Positions 44,702 through 55,534 are shown, counted from the stretch's first letter. The stretch: DNA of 64,000 nucleotides from Prorocentrum cordatum (GCA_963575745.1 CAUYUJ010016305.1:147001-211000), one strand, 5' to 3'. Notes: a model not told the origin generated them from the sequence alone. Numbers and translations are program-made.

Positions 44702-45690
44702 TTATCTTTTTTTGCAATGCGATACGGCCGATCAACCTTCATGCAACTATCTATGCAAACTTCGTGCTTTCTGGCATCCAACGCACTGGTTGCCCCAAAT
44801 GGACCGATGAAGACATTCGAGCGATAGTGTTATGAAGCTTTCGTATTCGCTGGAGTCCACGGGATTACCACTACTTGAAAAACATCGTAATTACTGAATG
44901 GCTGGAGCTGGCCCACAATGTGGCACCGACATCTGCACTCCGATTTGGCAGTCTCCTCAAGCGCCCACCCAGCTTCTTCTGCTTCTGCTGCTCTTGCTGC
45001 TGCTCTCGATTCCTATCATCGCTCTGGGCGCTACCCTCACGAGGTCTCCATTAAACTGGTTTGGAACACGACTAGCCTGGCGCGTCAACAACTCAACACC
45101 TCATCGGATTGTCGACGAAGACCACTTGGAAGCTTGCATTCTCCAACTCTGCCAAGCAGATGCAGTGCGATCAGAAGCAACACATCGGACGATGCAACAT
45201 TGTGCACTTTTTTGACATCGGTCAAATCTCAATCCCACGCCCCTCGAACATGCATTACCAGTGGCTACAGGAGACAAGACAAGCGGAGCACAAGAAGACG
45301 TACGAGATGTGTGCGCGCAATACACCCTGTCGATGCGAGTCTATATTGCCAGCACGGTATGCGACAACTTGGGGCGCACGTGCACCTGCTCAAAGCCGCG
45401 TGCACTTCCAATATGCCCTGGCCACTTACAGGGCGCGCACACCCTGGGGACATCGATAACGGGGATGCCCATACGCCGATGGACCGGGGATGTGCCCCCG
45501 AGAATCAGCGGAACCGCACGGTCCTGGGCGGGGCGGGCCATCGGGCCCCCATCGGCGATCGATGGGCGAGTGGGGGTCGATGCGTCCGCCCCTGAGCCTC
45601 GCCCGCCCCGACGTCGCCCTTGAAATTGGGGCCCGGGACTGCCCTGGGCAGGCATGGCGGTGTACGGTTTCCCCCGGGGCCGTAGGCGAC
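44702..45690. other. No gene recognised
   Basis: Unique sequence. Several medium frames overlap on the plus strand (44918-45623) without a convincing family signature. Confidence 0.45.
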
Positions 45691-45691
45691 C

Positions 45692-45782
45692 CGAGGAGGA
45701 GGAGGAGGAGGAGGAGGAGGAGGAGGAGGAGGAGGAGGAGGAGGAGGAGGAGGAGGAGGAGGAGGAGGAGGAGGAGGAGGGG
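45692..45782 (+). repeat. (GGA)n microsatellite
   Basis: About 29 pure GGA units. The neighbouring DNA at 45783-46365 is GC-rich with no recognised gene. Confidence 0.95.
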
Positions 45783-46365
45783 TCGCCTAAGCCCTTCGGA
45801 GAATCCCTCCATGGTGGTGGTGTACGGTATGCCCCTTGTGCGGCGCGAGGATGCCTGGCCTTCGAGTCATATGGCCCGGTCTCCAGCGGCCCTTCGGGGC
45901 ACCTCGCGCATCCCCGGAGCTCGGCGGCGCGCCCGGGGGGGAACGGCGAGGGGGCGGACCCTCTCAGAACGCCCGCGGATCCTCCAGGCAGTCTGAAGCG
46001 TTTTCTGCGCCAGGCACAGCGCACTTCTCAGAAGGCCGGGAGGCTTCTGAGACGCCCCGCCACCTTCTGCGAGGGCCTTCGCCTTCTCGCTTCCCCCTCG
46101 CTCGCCGCCGAAATCTGGGCATCCCCGGAAAAACGCCCCTGGCGACGCGCAGCTGCTGGAAAACACCCCGAGGCCGGGAGCCCTCCAGGAACCAGGGCGA
46201 AGACGCCCGAAAGGTCGGACACCTCGAACGTCCGAGGGCCTCGGCCGCCTCCGTCCCGAAGGAGCGACGAGGCCGAATGATGAGGGGCAGCGTGAGAGGG
46301 GGGACCGGCATGGTAGAGGACTCGTAGATGGGGTCGGAGCAGGTGGGGTCGGAGGATCGCGCCGC

Positions 46366-46520
46366 ATCGCCGATACTTCGGCGATGCATCGGCGATGCAT
46401 CGGCGATGCACCGGCGATGCATCGCCGAAGTATCGGCGATGCATCGGCGACGTCGACGTGAAGCAAATCGGGCCCCACATTGAGCCGCATCGGCGATGCA
46501 TCGGCGATGCGGCGCGAGCC
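46366..46520. repeat. GATGCATCGGC minisatellite with hairpin
   Basis: The 11-bp unit, itself nearly palindromic (CGATGCATCG), repeats about ten times. ATACTTCGGCGATGCATCG near 46374 is matched by its reverse complement ending near 46434, so the array folds on itself. 46521-47242 has no recognised gene. Confidence 0.88.
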
Positions 46521-47242
46521 TCCGACCCCATCTGCTCCGACCCCATCTTGGAGGCCTGAACATAGGGGGGGACACACCCACCTGAAATCGGCGAGACGTC
46601 GCCGACGGATCGGTGATAGGCTCTAGATAACGAGTCCACTGCCCTCGGCAGGTTGGAGCTGTCGGGCCCCTGCCGGCGGTCCATGGGCGGTTGGGGTCGA
46701 TGCGGGCCCCCCTGTGCTTAGGTCGGGCGTGTCCCCCTACAGGCGAGTTTTGCACGAAAACTTAAAACTAGCCCAAACATACTCAAAAACAGCGAAGACG
46801 TAGTCAAACAATCGTCCCCGCACTATTTTTTGACTATTTTCGAATCTTCCTCTTCTAGAGGGACACGCCCGAATTAACCCTGTGCCTACCCCCCCATCGT
46901 CACTCTCGCAAGGAGGCAGGGCGGCGTCACGCAGACGCGGAGGAGAGCGCAGACGCGGAGCAAGCGCGCCGACAGACCCCGCCCCGGCGGCGCAAGCAGG
47001 TCACGACCGCGGTCGCGGTGCGACCTCGCCGGCGCGAGGAGGGCAGAGGGGCAGGGAGGGACAGCTGCCAGGATCGGCGCGGGGGGTGCCAGGGGGGTAC
47101 CCGCCAGTGGACCATGAAGTAGGAAGGCGATGAAGTAGATTAGGTTCGGGCCCGCCCAGAGACTAACAGAAACAACAACAACATACCGATTCTTGAAATA
47201 GGAGGGCGCTTGACGTAGATTGTGATCTGGGGCTCCAAACTA

Positions 47243-47396
47243 TGATCTACCCCACCCCTTGGCCAGAAAACCTTTTCAGACGCGCAGCGTGGCAACGCGG
47301 CAGGCAGGTTACAAGGTTAGAGGCGCGAGCTGTCGGACATCCGCCTTGGGCGGCTGCAAACAGTTACAGTTTGGTCTGGCGAGGCCTGGAGATCTC
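47243..47396 (-). repeat. Split direct repeat B2
   Basis: Matches B1 at 47559-47708 almost base for base; the main difference is a 4-bp GGCA insertion. Outer 3' end of the element. A (GA)n run of about 50 bp (47408-47461) separates it from A2. Confidence 0.9.
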
Positions 47397-47405
47397 TCCC
47401 AAGTT

Positions 47406-47462
<57 letters not shown>

Positions 47463-47487
47463 GGGAGGCAGGGCGGGGTTCGGGATG

Positions 47488-47561
47488 GCGCAGCAAAAAC
47501 CTTGAGGGTTGAAAACGGCCGCGGGGGAGAACGATCAATGCTGTGCCCCACACTCTCATGA
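47488..47561 (-). repeat. Split direct repeat A2
   Basis: 74 bp (GCGCAGCAAAAACC to CACTCTCATGA on plus) identical to A1 at 56087-56160 except for one base. Confidence 0.93.
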
Positions 47562-47708
47562 TCTACCCCGCCCCTTGGCCAGAAAACCTTTTCAGACGCG
47601 CAGCGTGACAACGCGGCAGGTTGCAAGGTTAGAGGCGCGAGCTGACGGACATCCGCCTTGGGCGGCTGCAAACAGTTACAGTTTGGTCTGGCGAGGCCTG
47701 GAGATCTC
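47559..47708 (-). repeat. Split direct repeat B1
   Basis: 150 bp. Begins two bases past the recombinase-methyltransferase stop codon (47711-47713) and overlaps A2 by three bases. Confidence 0.9.
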
Positions 47709-47710
47709 CC

Positions 47711-49080
47711 TTATCCACGACGTGGACTGCTTAAAAGGCGTTTATACATTAATTCTGATAGCACCTTAGTCAGCTCTTTAGGATAGGCTTGAGCACGTAG
47801 AGTATTCCAATTTCCCGAACAATCTTTACCCTCCAAGACGGTATGGCGGCAGCCTGTACGAGAACATACACCATTTGACATAAAACATCTGCGCCCTGCT
47901 GGAGAGAGATCAAGTCCATGGGATAACAGGCTCGAACTCTTTTTTTTTTTCCAAGCCTCTCCGTACTGACAGAAATCCAAATGCACAACAGCGGGGGATA
48001 TAACCTCGGCCCCAAAGGGAGTCAGCTTCACGAGCTTTTTCACAGCGGGGGCCTTCCAGACACGACTAGTGCGAGGGTTCTCGATCGCCCGGGGGATCGC
48101 AGCTTTAGACGCGGTGCGGCAACATCGCACAACGAACCACATCAATTTATTTCCTTCCTTGACTTTCTTGGCGTCTTGTTCCCCAAGGCCCGGGAGTCCC
48201 ATGATAAACTTGGCTTCGTCCCGAAGTGGCCCTGGGCCAGTTCCACCCCATCGTCTCGCCCTGCTCCAAGTATCACAGGGCAACCCGAACCACAGACAGC
48301 CAACCCTCCTGCTTCTAATCAGGGCGAGGACGCGCTGCTGGTTTTTCTTCTCCAACAGGTCCACATCATTCAATATGTCCAAGCCCTCAGCTCGGAGGCC
48401 GTGCCTTCTCAACGATGCAGTTAAGCGGCCTGATCCTGAGAAGACCTCAAGGCAGCCTCGGCGACCAACAAGCCCCCATCGAGCTCCACCAGGGCGCGGG
48501 GCCGGAGACCTGCGCCGAGCTCTCGTCACTTCCTTGCCGCCTTCGGCAGCTGCAGGGCGGCCTTGCGCCCCATCAGCACGTCGTCCAGGACGGCCGCGCA
48601 CTGATTTCACACGGTCGAGGACGTGAGGCACGACCATCGCGAGCATGTTCTGAACCTTTCCGATCTTGGTATATCGACGAACGGAGCTCTCGGTCTGCCA
48701 CCTGCCGTGGGCCATCACCGTGGCCCTGTCCCAGTGCTTCCCGACGAGGTCGTGGGCGGCGCCTCCGTGCCGGCACTGGTGAAGCGACGGGCGATCGCGA
48801 AGTCCAGGGTCGAGAGCAGCTTTGTTCATCAGTTCGTTCACCTCCTTCAGCTGGAAATCGAACAGGAAGGCGCCCCTCGCCTTGCCCCGACCTCGCCTGT
48901 GCGGCGCCGCGCCGAGGTGGGGCAAGTACCCTTGGTCGATGATGAGGCCGTTGTCGAACCCCCCGACCTTGTCTGGCACCTTCTCGTCGGACCCCCCGAT
49001 GATCACCGTGTAGTGGCGGAAACCGCGCCCCGCCCCCGCCACCGGCGGGACCGCATCCCTTGCCCGAAAGCTCAGCCCCT
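47711..49080 (-). CDS. Tyrosine recombinase C-terminal half fused to C5-methyltransferase-like domain
   Basis: One open frame carries the catalytic end of the recombinase and then a methyltransferase-like domain. Recombinase: HQCRHGGAA (the HxxR box, 48757-48783), HGRW (48698-48711) and RRYTK with the nucleophilic Tyr (48664-48678). Methyltransferase: CLEVFSGSGRL (SAM-binding motif I, 48419-48455), FGLPCDTWSR (PC catalytic motif, 48259-48297), ENPRTSRVW (motif VI, 48047-48085), DFCQYG (about 47958-47977), a Cys/His cluster (CSRTGCRHTVL) and the end YPKELTKVLSELMYKRLL. Classic DIRS elements carry an N6-adenine (DAM-type) domain; the PC and ENP motifs here look C5-type. Methyltransferases carried by dinoflagellate retrotransposons are known. 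The frame is joined to the upstream recombinase half by one frameshift near 49065. Confidence 0.75.
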
Positions 49081-50620
49081 TCCGACGGCCTCAGGTAGCA
49101 CTCGAAGCACACCGCCAGGTACAACGCCATGTCCTGCCTTCCCTGCTGCGCCAAGTGCATCGCCAGCGCCGCCAGGATGACCCAAGGCAGCGGCAGCAGG
49201 CTGGTGGCAGGAGCGACCTTCCTCCACCCCTTCAAAGACCTCTGGGCACGCACCAGCGACCAGATCTGGCCGCTCTTCGCGCGGGCCTCCGCGAACTGGA
49301 CGGCCGCGATGGTCTTCTCCGCTAGCGAGGGGCCGTGCCCGTCCAGGAACTTCACGTCGAAGTAGTCCACGAGCAGCAAGTCGGTCTGCGCCGAGATGGC
49401 CGTGGGCAACACGTTCTCCGTGCAAAAGTCCCTGAACTCCTTCATGTAGAAGTCGCAATCTTGATTCATCCTGGCCGAGACACTGCGCTTCTCCAGGCGA
49501 GACTTCATGCCCCGCCACGCCAGCAGCGGGTCGAGCGCCTCCTCGGCCTTCCTCTGGTGCGACGTCAGGTCGAGCGCCCCTTGGGCGCCCAAAGGGGGCG
49601 AGGGGCGGCGGTCCTCCGGAGCCTCCGCCAGCGCCGTCAGCAGGCGCTTTTCCTTGGGAGACGCGCGGTGGTGGTGCTCCTTCTCGCCAGCGCTCCAAAC
49701 CCGGAGGCTCCGGGAGCCAGTCGGCGCCGCCGCTGGCGCACGGGAGAGGGCACCGGCTGCCTGCTTCCTGCCGACCAGCTGCCTCTCCTCGGCCCCGCCT
49801 GACAGCAGCATGGGCCCGGCGGCGAGCGTCCACCCGCTCCTCGCGGCGCGAGGGTTCGTCTGCAACGTTGAACTCGCTGGGGGCCCAGCGCGGCCGAAGG
49901 CGACTGTTGGTGGCGAGCAAAAGGGCGCCCGCCTGCTGGCACACTCTGAGCAGATCGTACGAGCAGCGGCCCTTGGACAGCGCGAAGCACAGCCCCATGT
50001 TGTCGACAAGTAACAAATCGCGCTTCCCAGACTTACGGCGAGCCCGAAAAAGACGTCTGAGCGCCAAGATAACCGCCCGACCTTCCTTGATCGTGATATG
50101 TTCGTCCAGGAACTTCCAGGCGCCATACGAGACAACGTCCCAGGAATCCTGCTTCGTGAGACCCAAAGGCACCTCGGGGAATTCGGGGTCCTCGATGTAC
50201 TTGAAAAAGTCCCAATCACCAGCATCGTCCCAAAGACCCTCCTTGGAGACACCAGGGGCCCAGACGCACCCAGCAGAAGCGAGGTCCTCTTGGGGTCCAA
50301 CCCTAGAGAGCGAGACCTTGGGGCCCATTGGTCAGGAGCAAGTCTTTTAAAACGCCACCTCTCATTCCACCTCCCAAATCCTTCGAACGCTCTCGACATC
50401 AAGATCACGCTGGCAGACTCCGTACCCCGTCGGCGAGGCATCGGTGCACGTGACGGTGGGGTTCCACTCCTGACGAAGATCAGCGACGGCGAGTGGCAGA
50501 AGACCAGTAATGATGCGACACTCTCTGCAGCAGCTCGGCCAGAGATGTTCGGGCTCGCAGCTCTGCGCAACGAGGTCGTGCAGGTGCCGCAAGACTGGGG
50601 GCGTGCTTCGATTCAACATA
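49069..50620 (-). CDS. RNase H and N-terminal half of tyrosine recombinase, frameshifted
   Basis: RNase H of the element: CTDASPTGYG (first catalytic Asp, 50424-50449), IKEGRAVILALRRLF, DNMGLCFALSKGR (49966-50005) and FNVADEPSR (49846-49872), read in two frames. The recombinase N-terminal domain follows: SARMNQDCDFYMKEFRDFC, VDYFDVKFLDGHGPSLAEKT, VILAALAMHLAQQGRQDMAL and CYLRPSEGAEL, whose Arg is the first catalytic residue (49069-49101). RNase H degrades RNA in the RNA-DNA hybrid; the recombinase would integrate a circular DNA copy. At least two frameshifts occur (near 50330 and 49800), so this copy cannot express an intact protein without correction. Confidence 0.72.
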
Positions 50621-50621
50621 G

Positions 50622-50622
<1 letters not shown>

Positions 50623-50673
<51 letters not shown>
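50623..50673. repeat. (TA)n microsatellite inside the RT/RNase H linker
   Basis: About 25 TA units interrupt the minus-strand coding sequence between VERFIGHY and LNRSTPPVLRHLHDL. Confidence 0.95.
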
Positions 50674-50678
<5 letters not shown>

Positions 50679-50739
50679 CCGATAAACCTCTCGACGGTTT
50701 TTGCGGAAACCACGGGCCCAGTACTCAACCAGTCAAACG

Positions 50740-51740
50740 CCACGATCAACTTCCAAAGCTTGTCGGGGTCCGGGCTGAGAGTACCTGCGCCCCATTTAGA
50801 ACCGAACCCAGCACGCGGGCGACGAGGGGCGGTCCCGAGATGTCATGAATGGTGAAACCGTCCTGCTCCATACCTTTTATGAACATCATTGCGCAGCTCT
50901 CCAGCTTGCTCGCACGAAAAAGCGCCCGCATTCAAATTATCACAGTGCGCCATGTAGACGCGCTCGCCTGGCTGCATGCTCGGGGCGGGGTGCCCGTCCA
51001 CAAGAACAAACTTTTCCGAGACCTCCCTTCGTGCAACCTGCATGTGATACTCTTGGACCAACCGCAACGACCAGGTAAAACCCACTGGCAGGACAGTCAA
51101 GCACATTGATGCCTTCTCCTTCACACTGAAATCACTCAAGAGCTCCCCCGATACACCAGCCCCCAGCAGATCCCCGACGACGGCATCGACCTCAAACGCG
51201 AAGAAATCTGTGAGCTCATCGGATATCCCGCACTCGTAGAAACAGTCCTTGATGTCACCCTCGGCCCAATGCAGGGCCTGGCCCACGGGGATCTCCAGGT
51301 CGCTCAAAGAACTTGAACCGCCTAAGTCAGTATGCGGGGGAGGGGCGAGCCTAAGATTACATTGGCGGCAGTCGAAGACCAGGCGTTGCATCCCCGACTT
51401 CTTTAAAATCGTGAACGCCCCGATTCGAGCAGCAGGGCGCCGAGTGAACCTCACAAGTCCCCGAGAGGCCATCCTGCAGGCGAAGGCCTTGAACCCCCAG
51501 GGGGTCTTCAAAAGCGGGTCCGTGTAAGGGGGCACTCGGGTTGCCTCGTCCGACAGCTGGCTCCAAACCGCTGCCCCGACGAGCATCTTGTCTTCAAACT
51601 TCTGAAGGCATTCCTGAGGCAAACCTACCAAGACTGACTCCACATCAAGAGGCGAGCGCTCCACGTCCGTATGACAGTTTCTCCAAAACCATGGGGGCCC
51701 GGGTGCCCTGCCCCAGGTCCCCTGCATCATCATGCTTAAA
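50740..51740 (-). CDS. Reverse transcriptase of the tyrosine-recombinase element
   Basis: The frame from 51740 reads SMMMQGTWGRAPGPPWFWRN and continues through the RT domain: VFDCRQCNLRL (51350-51382), AEGDIKDCFYECGI (motif A with catalytic Asp, 51226-51267), VLPVGFTWSLRLVQ (motif B, about 51050-51095) and YMAHCDNLNAG (motif C, 50925-50956, with DN where most RTs have DD). The D-N form is common in DIRS-like RTs. The thumb region WLSTGPVVSAKTVERFIGHY (about 50690-50740) is in another frame and ends at the TA microsatellite. The frame visible beyond 51740 (AYGWVLRQAN) belongs to the inserted satellite, not to the RT. One frameshift near 50850 and the TA tract disable it. Confidence 0.78.
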
Positions 51741-53788
51741 TTAGCCTGGCGAAGAACCCAACCATATGCAGTTGTCAGTACCGCAACTGCGGGTTTCATC
51801 TTCAATGGAACTCCCCATAGGACTACGGAACGTGTGAAGATGCCGAGATGGGTGCCAATGGGGCATTCGGCGAAGCTCCCTATGGGGACATGAAACACGC
51901 GCGGAAGCGGAAGTGCGGGTCGGCACTGGGGCCTCCAGTGGAGCTCCCTATGGGTCCCCGAAACATGATGCTGCTGCAGGGGGGGGGCCGGGATGGGTGG
52001 CGGAGACGCATGTAAGCGCCGCTACTGGGGCCTTCGGTGGAGCTCCGTATGGGGCCACGAAGCGCGTGAGGGGTGTACTGGGATGTGTGGCGGGGACGCA
52101 TGTGAGCGCCGCCACTGGGGCCTTCGGTGCAGCTCTCTATGGGGCCACGAAGCGTGTGAGGGGTGTGCCGAATTGGGTGCGGGTGGTGACGTATGCGGGC
52201 GCGGGCACTGGGGCCTTCGGTGGAGCTCCCTATGGGGCCACAAAACCTGTTGTTGTGAGGGGCGTGCCGGGATGGGTGGCGGGGACGCATGTGAGCGCGG
52301 CCGCTGGGGCCTTCGGTGGAGCTCCCTATGGGGCCACGAAACGTGTGAGGGGTGCGCCGAAATGAGTGGGTGTGGGTGACGCATGTGAGCGCCGCCACTG
52401 GGGCCTCCGGTGGATGATGGGGCCACGAACCCTATCAGGGATGTGCCGAATGGGTGTGCGGGACGCATGCGCATGTGAGCGCCGCCACTGGGGCCTTCGG
52501 TGGAGCTCCCTATGGGGCCACGAAACGTGTGAGGGGTGTGCCGAATTGGGTGTGCGGGACGCATGCGGGCGGCAGCACTGGGGCCTTCGGTGGGGCTCCT
52601 ATGGGGCCACGAAACGTGTGAGGGGTGTGCCGAATTGGGTGTGCGTGACGCATGCGGGCGGCAGCACTGGGGCCTTCGGTGGGGCTCCCTATGGGGCCAC
52701 GGCTCCTGTATGGGGCCACGAAGCGCGTGAGGGGTGTGCCGGATTGGGTGTGCGGGACGCATGCGGGCGGCAGCCCTGGGGCCTTCGGTGGAATTCCCTA
52801 TGGAGCCACGAAGCGTGTGAGGGGTGTGCCGAAATGGGTGTGGGTGACGGTGACGCATGCGGGCGGCAGCCCTGGGGCCTTCTGTGGGGCTCCCTATGGG
52901 GCCACGAAGCGTGTGTGGGGTGTGCCGAATTGGGTGTGGGGCTCTCTATGGGGCCACGAAACGTGTGAGGGGTGTGCCGAATTGGATGTGGGTGACGCAT
53001 GCGGGCGGCAGCACTGGGGCCTTCGGTGGAATTCCCTATGGAGCCACGAAACGTGTGAGGGGTGTGCCGAAATGGGTGTGGGTGACGCATGCGGGCGCGG
53101 GCACTGGGGCCTTCGGCGGAGCTCCCTATGGAGCCACGAAGCGTGTGAGGGGTGTGCCGAAATGGGTGTGGGTGACGCATGCGGGCGCGGGCACTGGGGC
53201 CTTCGGTGGAGCTCCCTATGGAGCCACGAAACGTGTGAGGGGTGTGCCGAAATGGGTGTGGGTGACGCATGCGGGCGCGGGCACTGGGGCCTTCGGTGGA
53301 GCTCCCTATGGAGCCACGAAACGTGTGAGGGGTGTGCCGAAATGGGTGTGGGTGACGCATGCGGGCGCGGGCACTGGGGCCTTCGGTGGAGCTCCCTATG
53401 GAGCCACGAAACGTGTGAGGGGTGTGCCGAAATGGGTGTGGGTGACGCATGCGGGCGCGGGCACTGGGGCCTTCGGTGGAGCTCCCTATGGAGCCACGAA
53501 ACGTGTGAGGGGTGTGCCGAAATGGGTGTGGGTGACGCATGCGGGCGCGGGCACTGGGGCCTTCGGTGGAGCTCCCTATGGAGCCACGAAACGTGTGAGG
53601 GGTGTGCCGCATTGGGTGTGGGTGACGCATGCGGGCGCGGGCACTGGGGCCTTCGGTGGAGCTCCCTATGGGGCCACGAAGCGGTGTACTGGGTGGGTGA
53701 AGAGGAGAGGAGGAGAGGAGAGGAGAGGAGGAGAGGAGAGGAGAGAAGAGAAGAGGAGAGGAGAGGAATGATGATGATAATGATGATA

Positions 53789-53838
<50 letters not shown>

Positions 53839-53930
53839 GATGGCAGGAGGGAAGGGGCAGCGGGAGGAGGAGTGAACGCGGGGCGCTGTCTCTTCAAAAC
53901 GTGGACCCAACACCACAGGATGGTTGGGAA
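51741..53930 (-). mobile_element. Mobile satellite element, copy 2, inside the tyrosine-recombinase element
   Basis: On the plus strand it starts TTAGCCTGGCGAAGAACCCA and ends ACCACAGGATGGTTGGGAA. Inside are about 20 units; those at 53091-53690 are 90 bp and nearly identical, earlier ones vary. GA-rich DNA (53697-53765), (GAT)n (53766-53845) and the end block GTCTCTTCAAAACG, ACCCAACACCACAGGATGG follow. Joining the flanks (LSAASGF from 53931 on, LSMMMQ up to 51740, both minus strand) keeps the host frame with no added or lost base, so no target duplication was made. The 90-bp unit shares with the 77-bp unit of copy 1 the core GGGGCCTTCGGTGGAGCTCC and CTATGGGGCCACGAAACG. Confidence 0.82.
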
Positions 53931-55510
53931 AAACCCGAAGCTGCTGAAAGGGCTCCTGGGCGAGTGACGCTCGGAGGCTTAGGGCCCAGCTCACGAACCC
54001 GCCCCATCAGATGAGCAAGAGCAGCGCGCTGGCACTGCGGCGACGTCACCAGGTCAGAGACGGCAGGAGGGAAAGGCGCACCGCGAACACCAAAGTACAT
54101 CGATTTGAGAGCGCCCACCGACTTGTTGACTGCAGCGGCAACAGGCCGCCGACGAGTCAGGCGTCGTGTTGCCGAACGGCACATCCCTCGCAGGCCGCCT
54201 CGTCGCCCCTCAGCGAGTCGAGGCAATGGGAAGATATCGCGGCACCTGCTTGAGACGTTCTCCCCCTCAGCAAAAGTGGCCTCGCTGTGCGGCTCAGCCA
54301 TGACTCAGAACAGGTAATCGCGGCGAACGGGATGAGTCGAAGCCCGCCCTCCACATGCTGCGCACGGGCTCTCGGGGGGCGGCGAAGTGCGGTCGAGCCA
54401 ATCCGAACCTCCGAGCCCGCAGGCTAGCCAGCCCTGGCGGCGTTGGCGCCAGCTCCAGCACCCCTGCCGCCGCGTCCGTGGCCGCGACCAGGTGCCAGCG
54501 AGCGCGCCTCCGCCGCCTTGCGCTTCTCCCTCGAAGTGGCCGCCTCCGCCCGCAGCCGGTCGGACACGTGGGCCGTCAGCGCCGGTGACGCCAGCGCTCC
54601 GCCTGCACGCATCCAGTCGCCCATGAAATAAGCCGCTCCCTCGTCGCTCGACGCGCTCGGCTTGGAGTGATGAGCTTCGGCAATCAACTGGCGCCTGCGG
54701 GCAACTGCCCCCGTGCACGCGAGATTCATCACGTTGAGCCCGTCGTGCGTCACCGCGAGCTCCTGCCCCAGCGCCAGGTTAGCGTCCTCGTGGACGGACT
54801 GATCTCCATCGGGGATCTTCGCCTCCGAGAGCCACTTCGAGTGCTGCGCCCGGGGCCCTTCGGCCATCTTGATCATCTCGCGGCGCATCCACTCGGTAGT
54901 GCGAGGCCCGCTCAACGGCCAGTCGTCGAAGTCCGTCATGGTCATCTCCTGCGCTGGCTGCCTGGGCTCGCGCCTACGAGTCCCGTCGGGCCTGTGCTTC
55001 ACCGACAGCGTCCGCCCGTCGTCCCCCGCCGCTTGATCGTTGCCGTGAGTCGCCGTAGCCGCTCGACACCACTTGATCCGCTCCTCGCAGAACGTGTCGG
55101 CCTCCGCCTGATAGTAGTTCAGCTGCTTGACCAAGACGGGCCGTGGGATCTGCCTGTCGGGCAGCGCCATGAGCCCGTAGCCGTTCGCCTGGACCGAGCC
55201 CGCGGGCATTGTGACGATCTCGCCGATGCTGTGACCGTCCACCTGCTCCGCGATCACCCACGCGACGGCGGGGGCCGCAGGGGCGGCGCCGCCAGCGGCG
55301 GCGCCCGCGGCGCCGGCGCCCGGGCCGCCAGCGCCACCCGCGGCTCCCTCTCCTCCACGAAAGGCGACGACGTCGATCGCCTCGGCAAGCCGCTGGTCCA
55401 CCTCCGCGTCGGTCGGCGGCTGCTGAAAGCGGTGCAGGCGGGCTCCACCAAGACCGAACGGGAACTCCCCGTTGTCGCCAAGGAATCTCACCATCTCGAG
55501 CACGTTCTGA
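53931..55510 (-). CDS. Gag-like region of the tyrosine-recombinase element
   Basis: The main frame (55503-54424) reads MVRFLGDNGEFPFGLGGARL, VAWVIAEQVDGHSIGEIVTM, VKQLNYYQAEADTFCEERIK, a basic stretch KHRPDGTRRREPRQ, TEWMRREMIKMAEGPRAQHS and a basic Gly/Arg-rich C-terminus (GRGHGRGGRGAGAG). A second frame (54301-53931) carries NKSVGALKSMYFGV, ALAHLMGRVRELGPKPPSV and LSAASGF, continuing to RT across the satellite insertion. By position, before RT, this is the structural (gag) part; no zinc knuckle is seen, and the Gly/Arg tail could bind RNA. Function is inferred from location only. At least one frameshift separates the two parts. Confidence 0.55.
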
Positions 55511-55534
55511 TCGCTCCTATCTTTGTCGTGCCCG

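Noticed and set aside
52652-53875. 30-residue repeat protein frames (GVGDACGRGHWGLRW)
   Set aside because: The 90-bp satellite unit is stop-free on both strands. The frames run through unit boundaries and into simple repeats, as expected for an array, not a gene.
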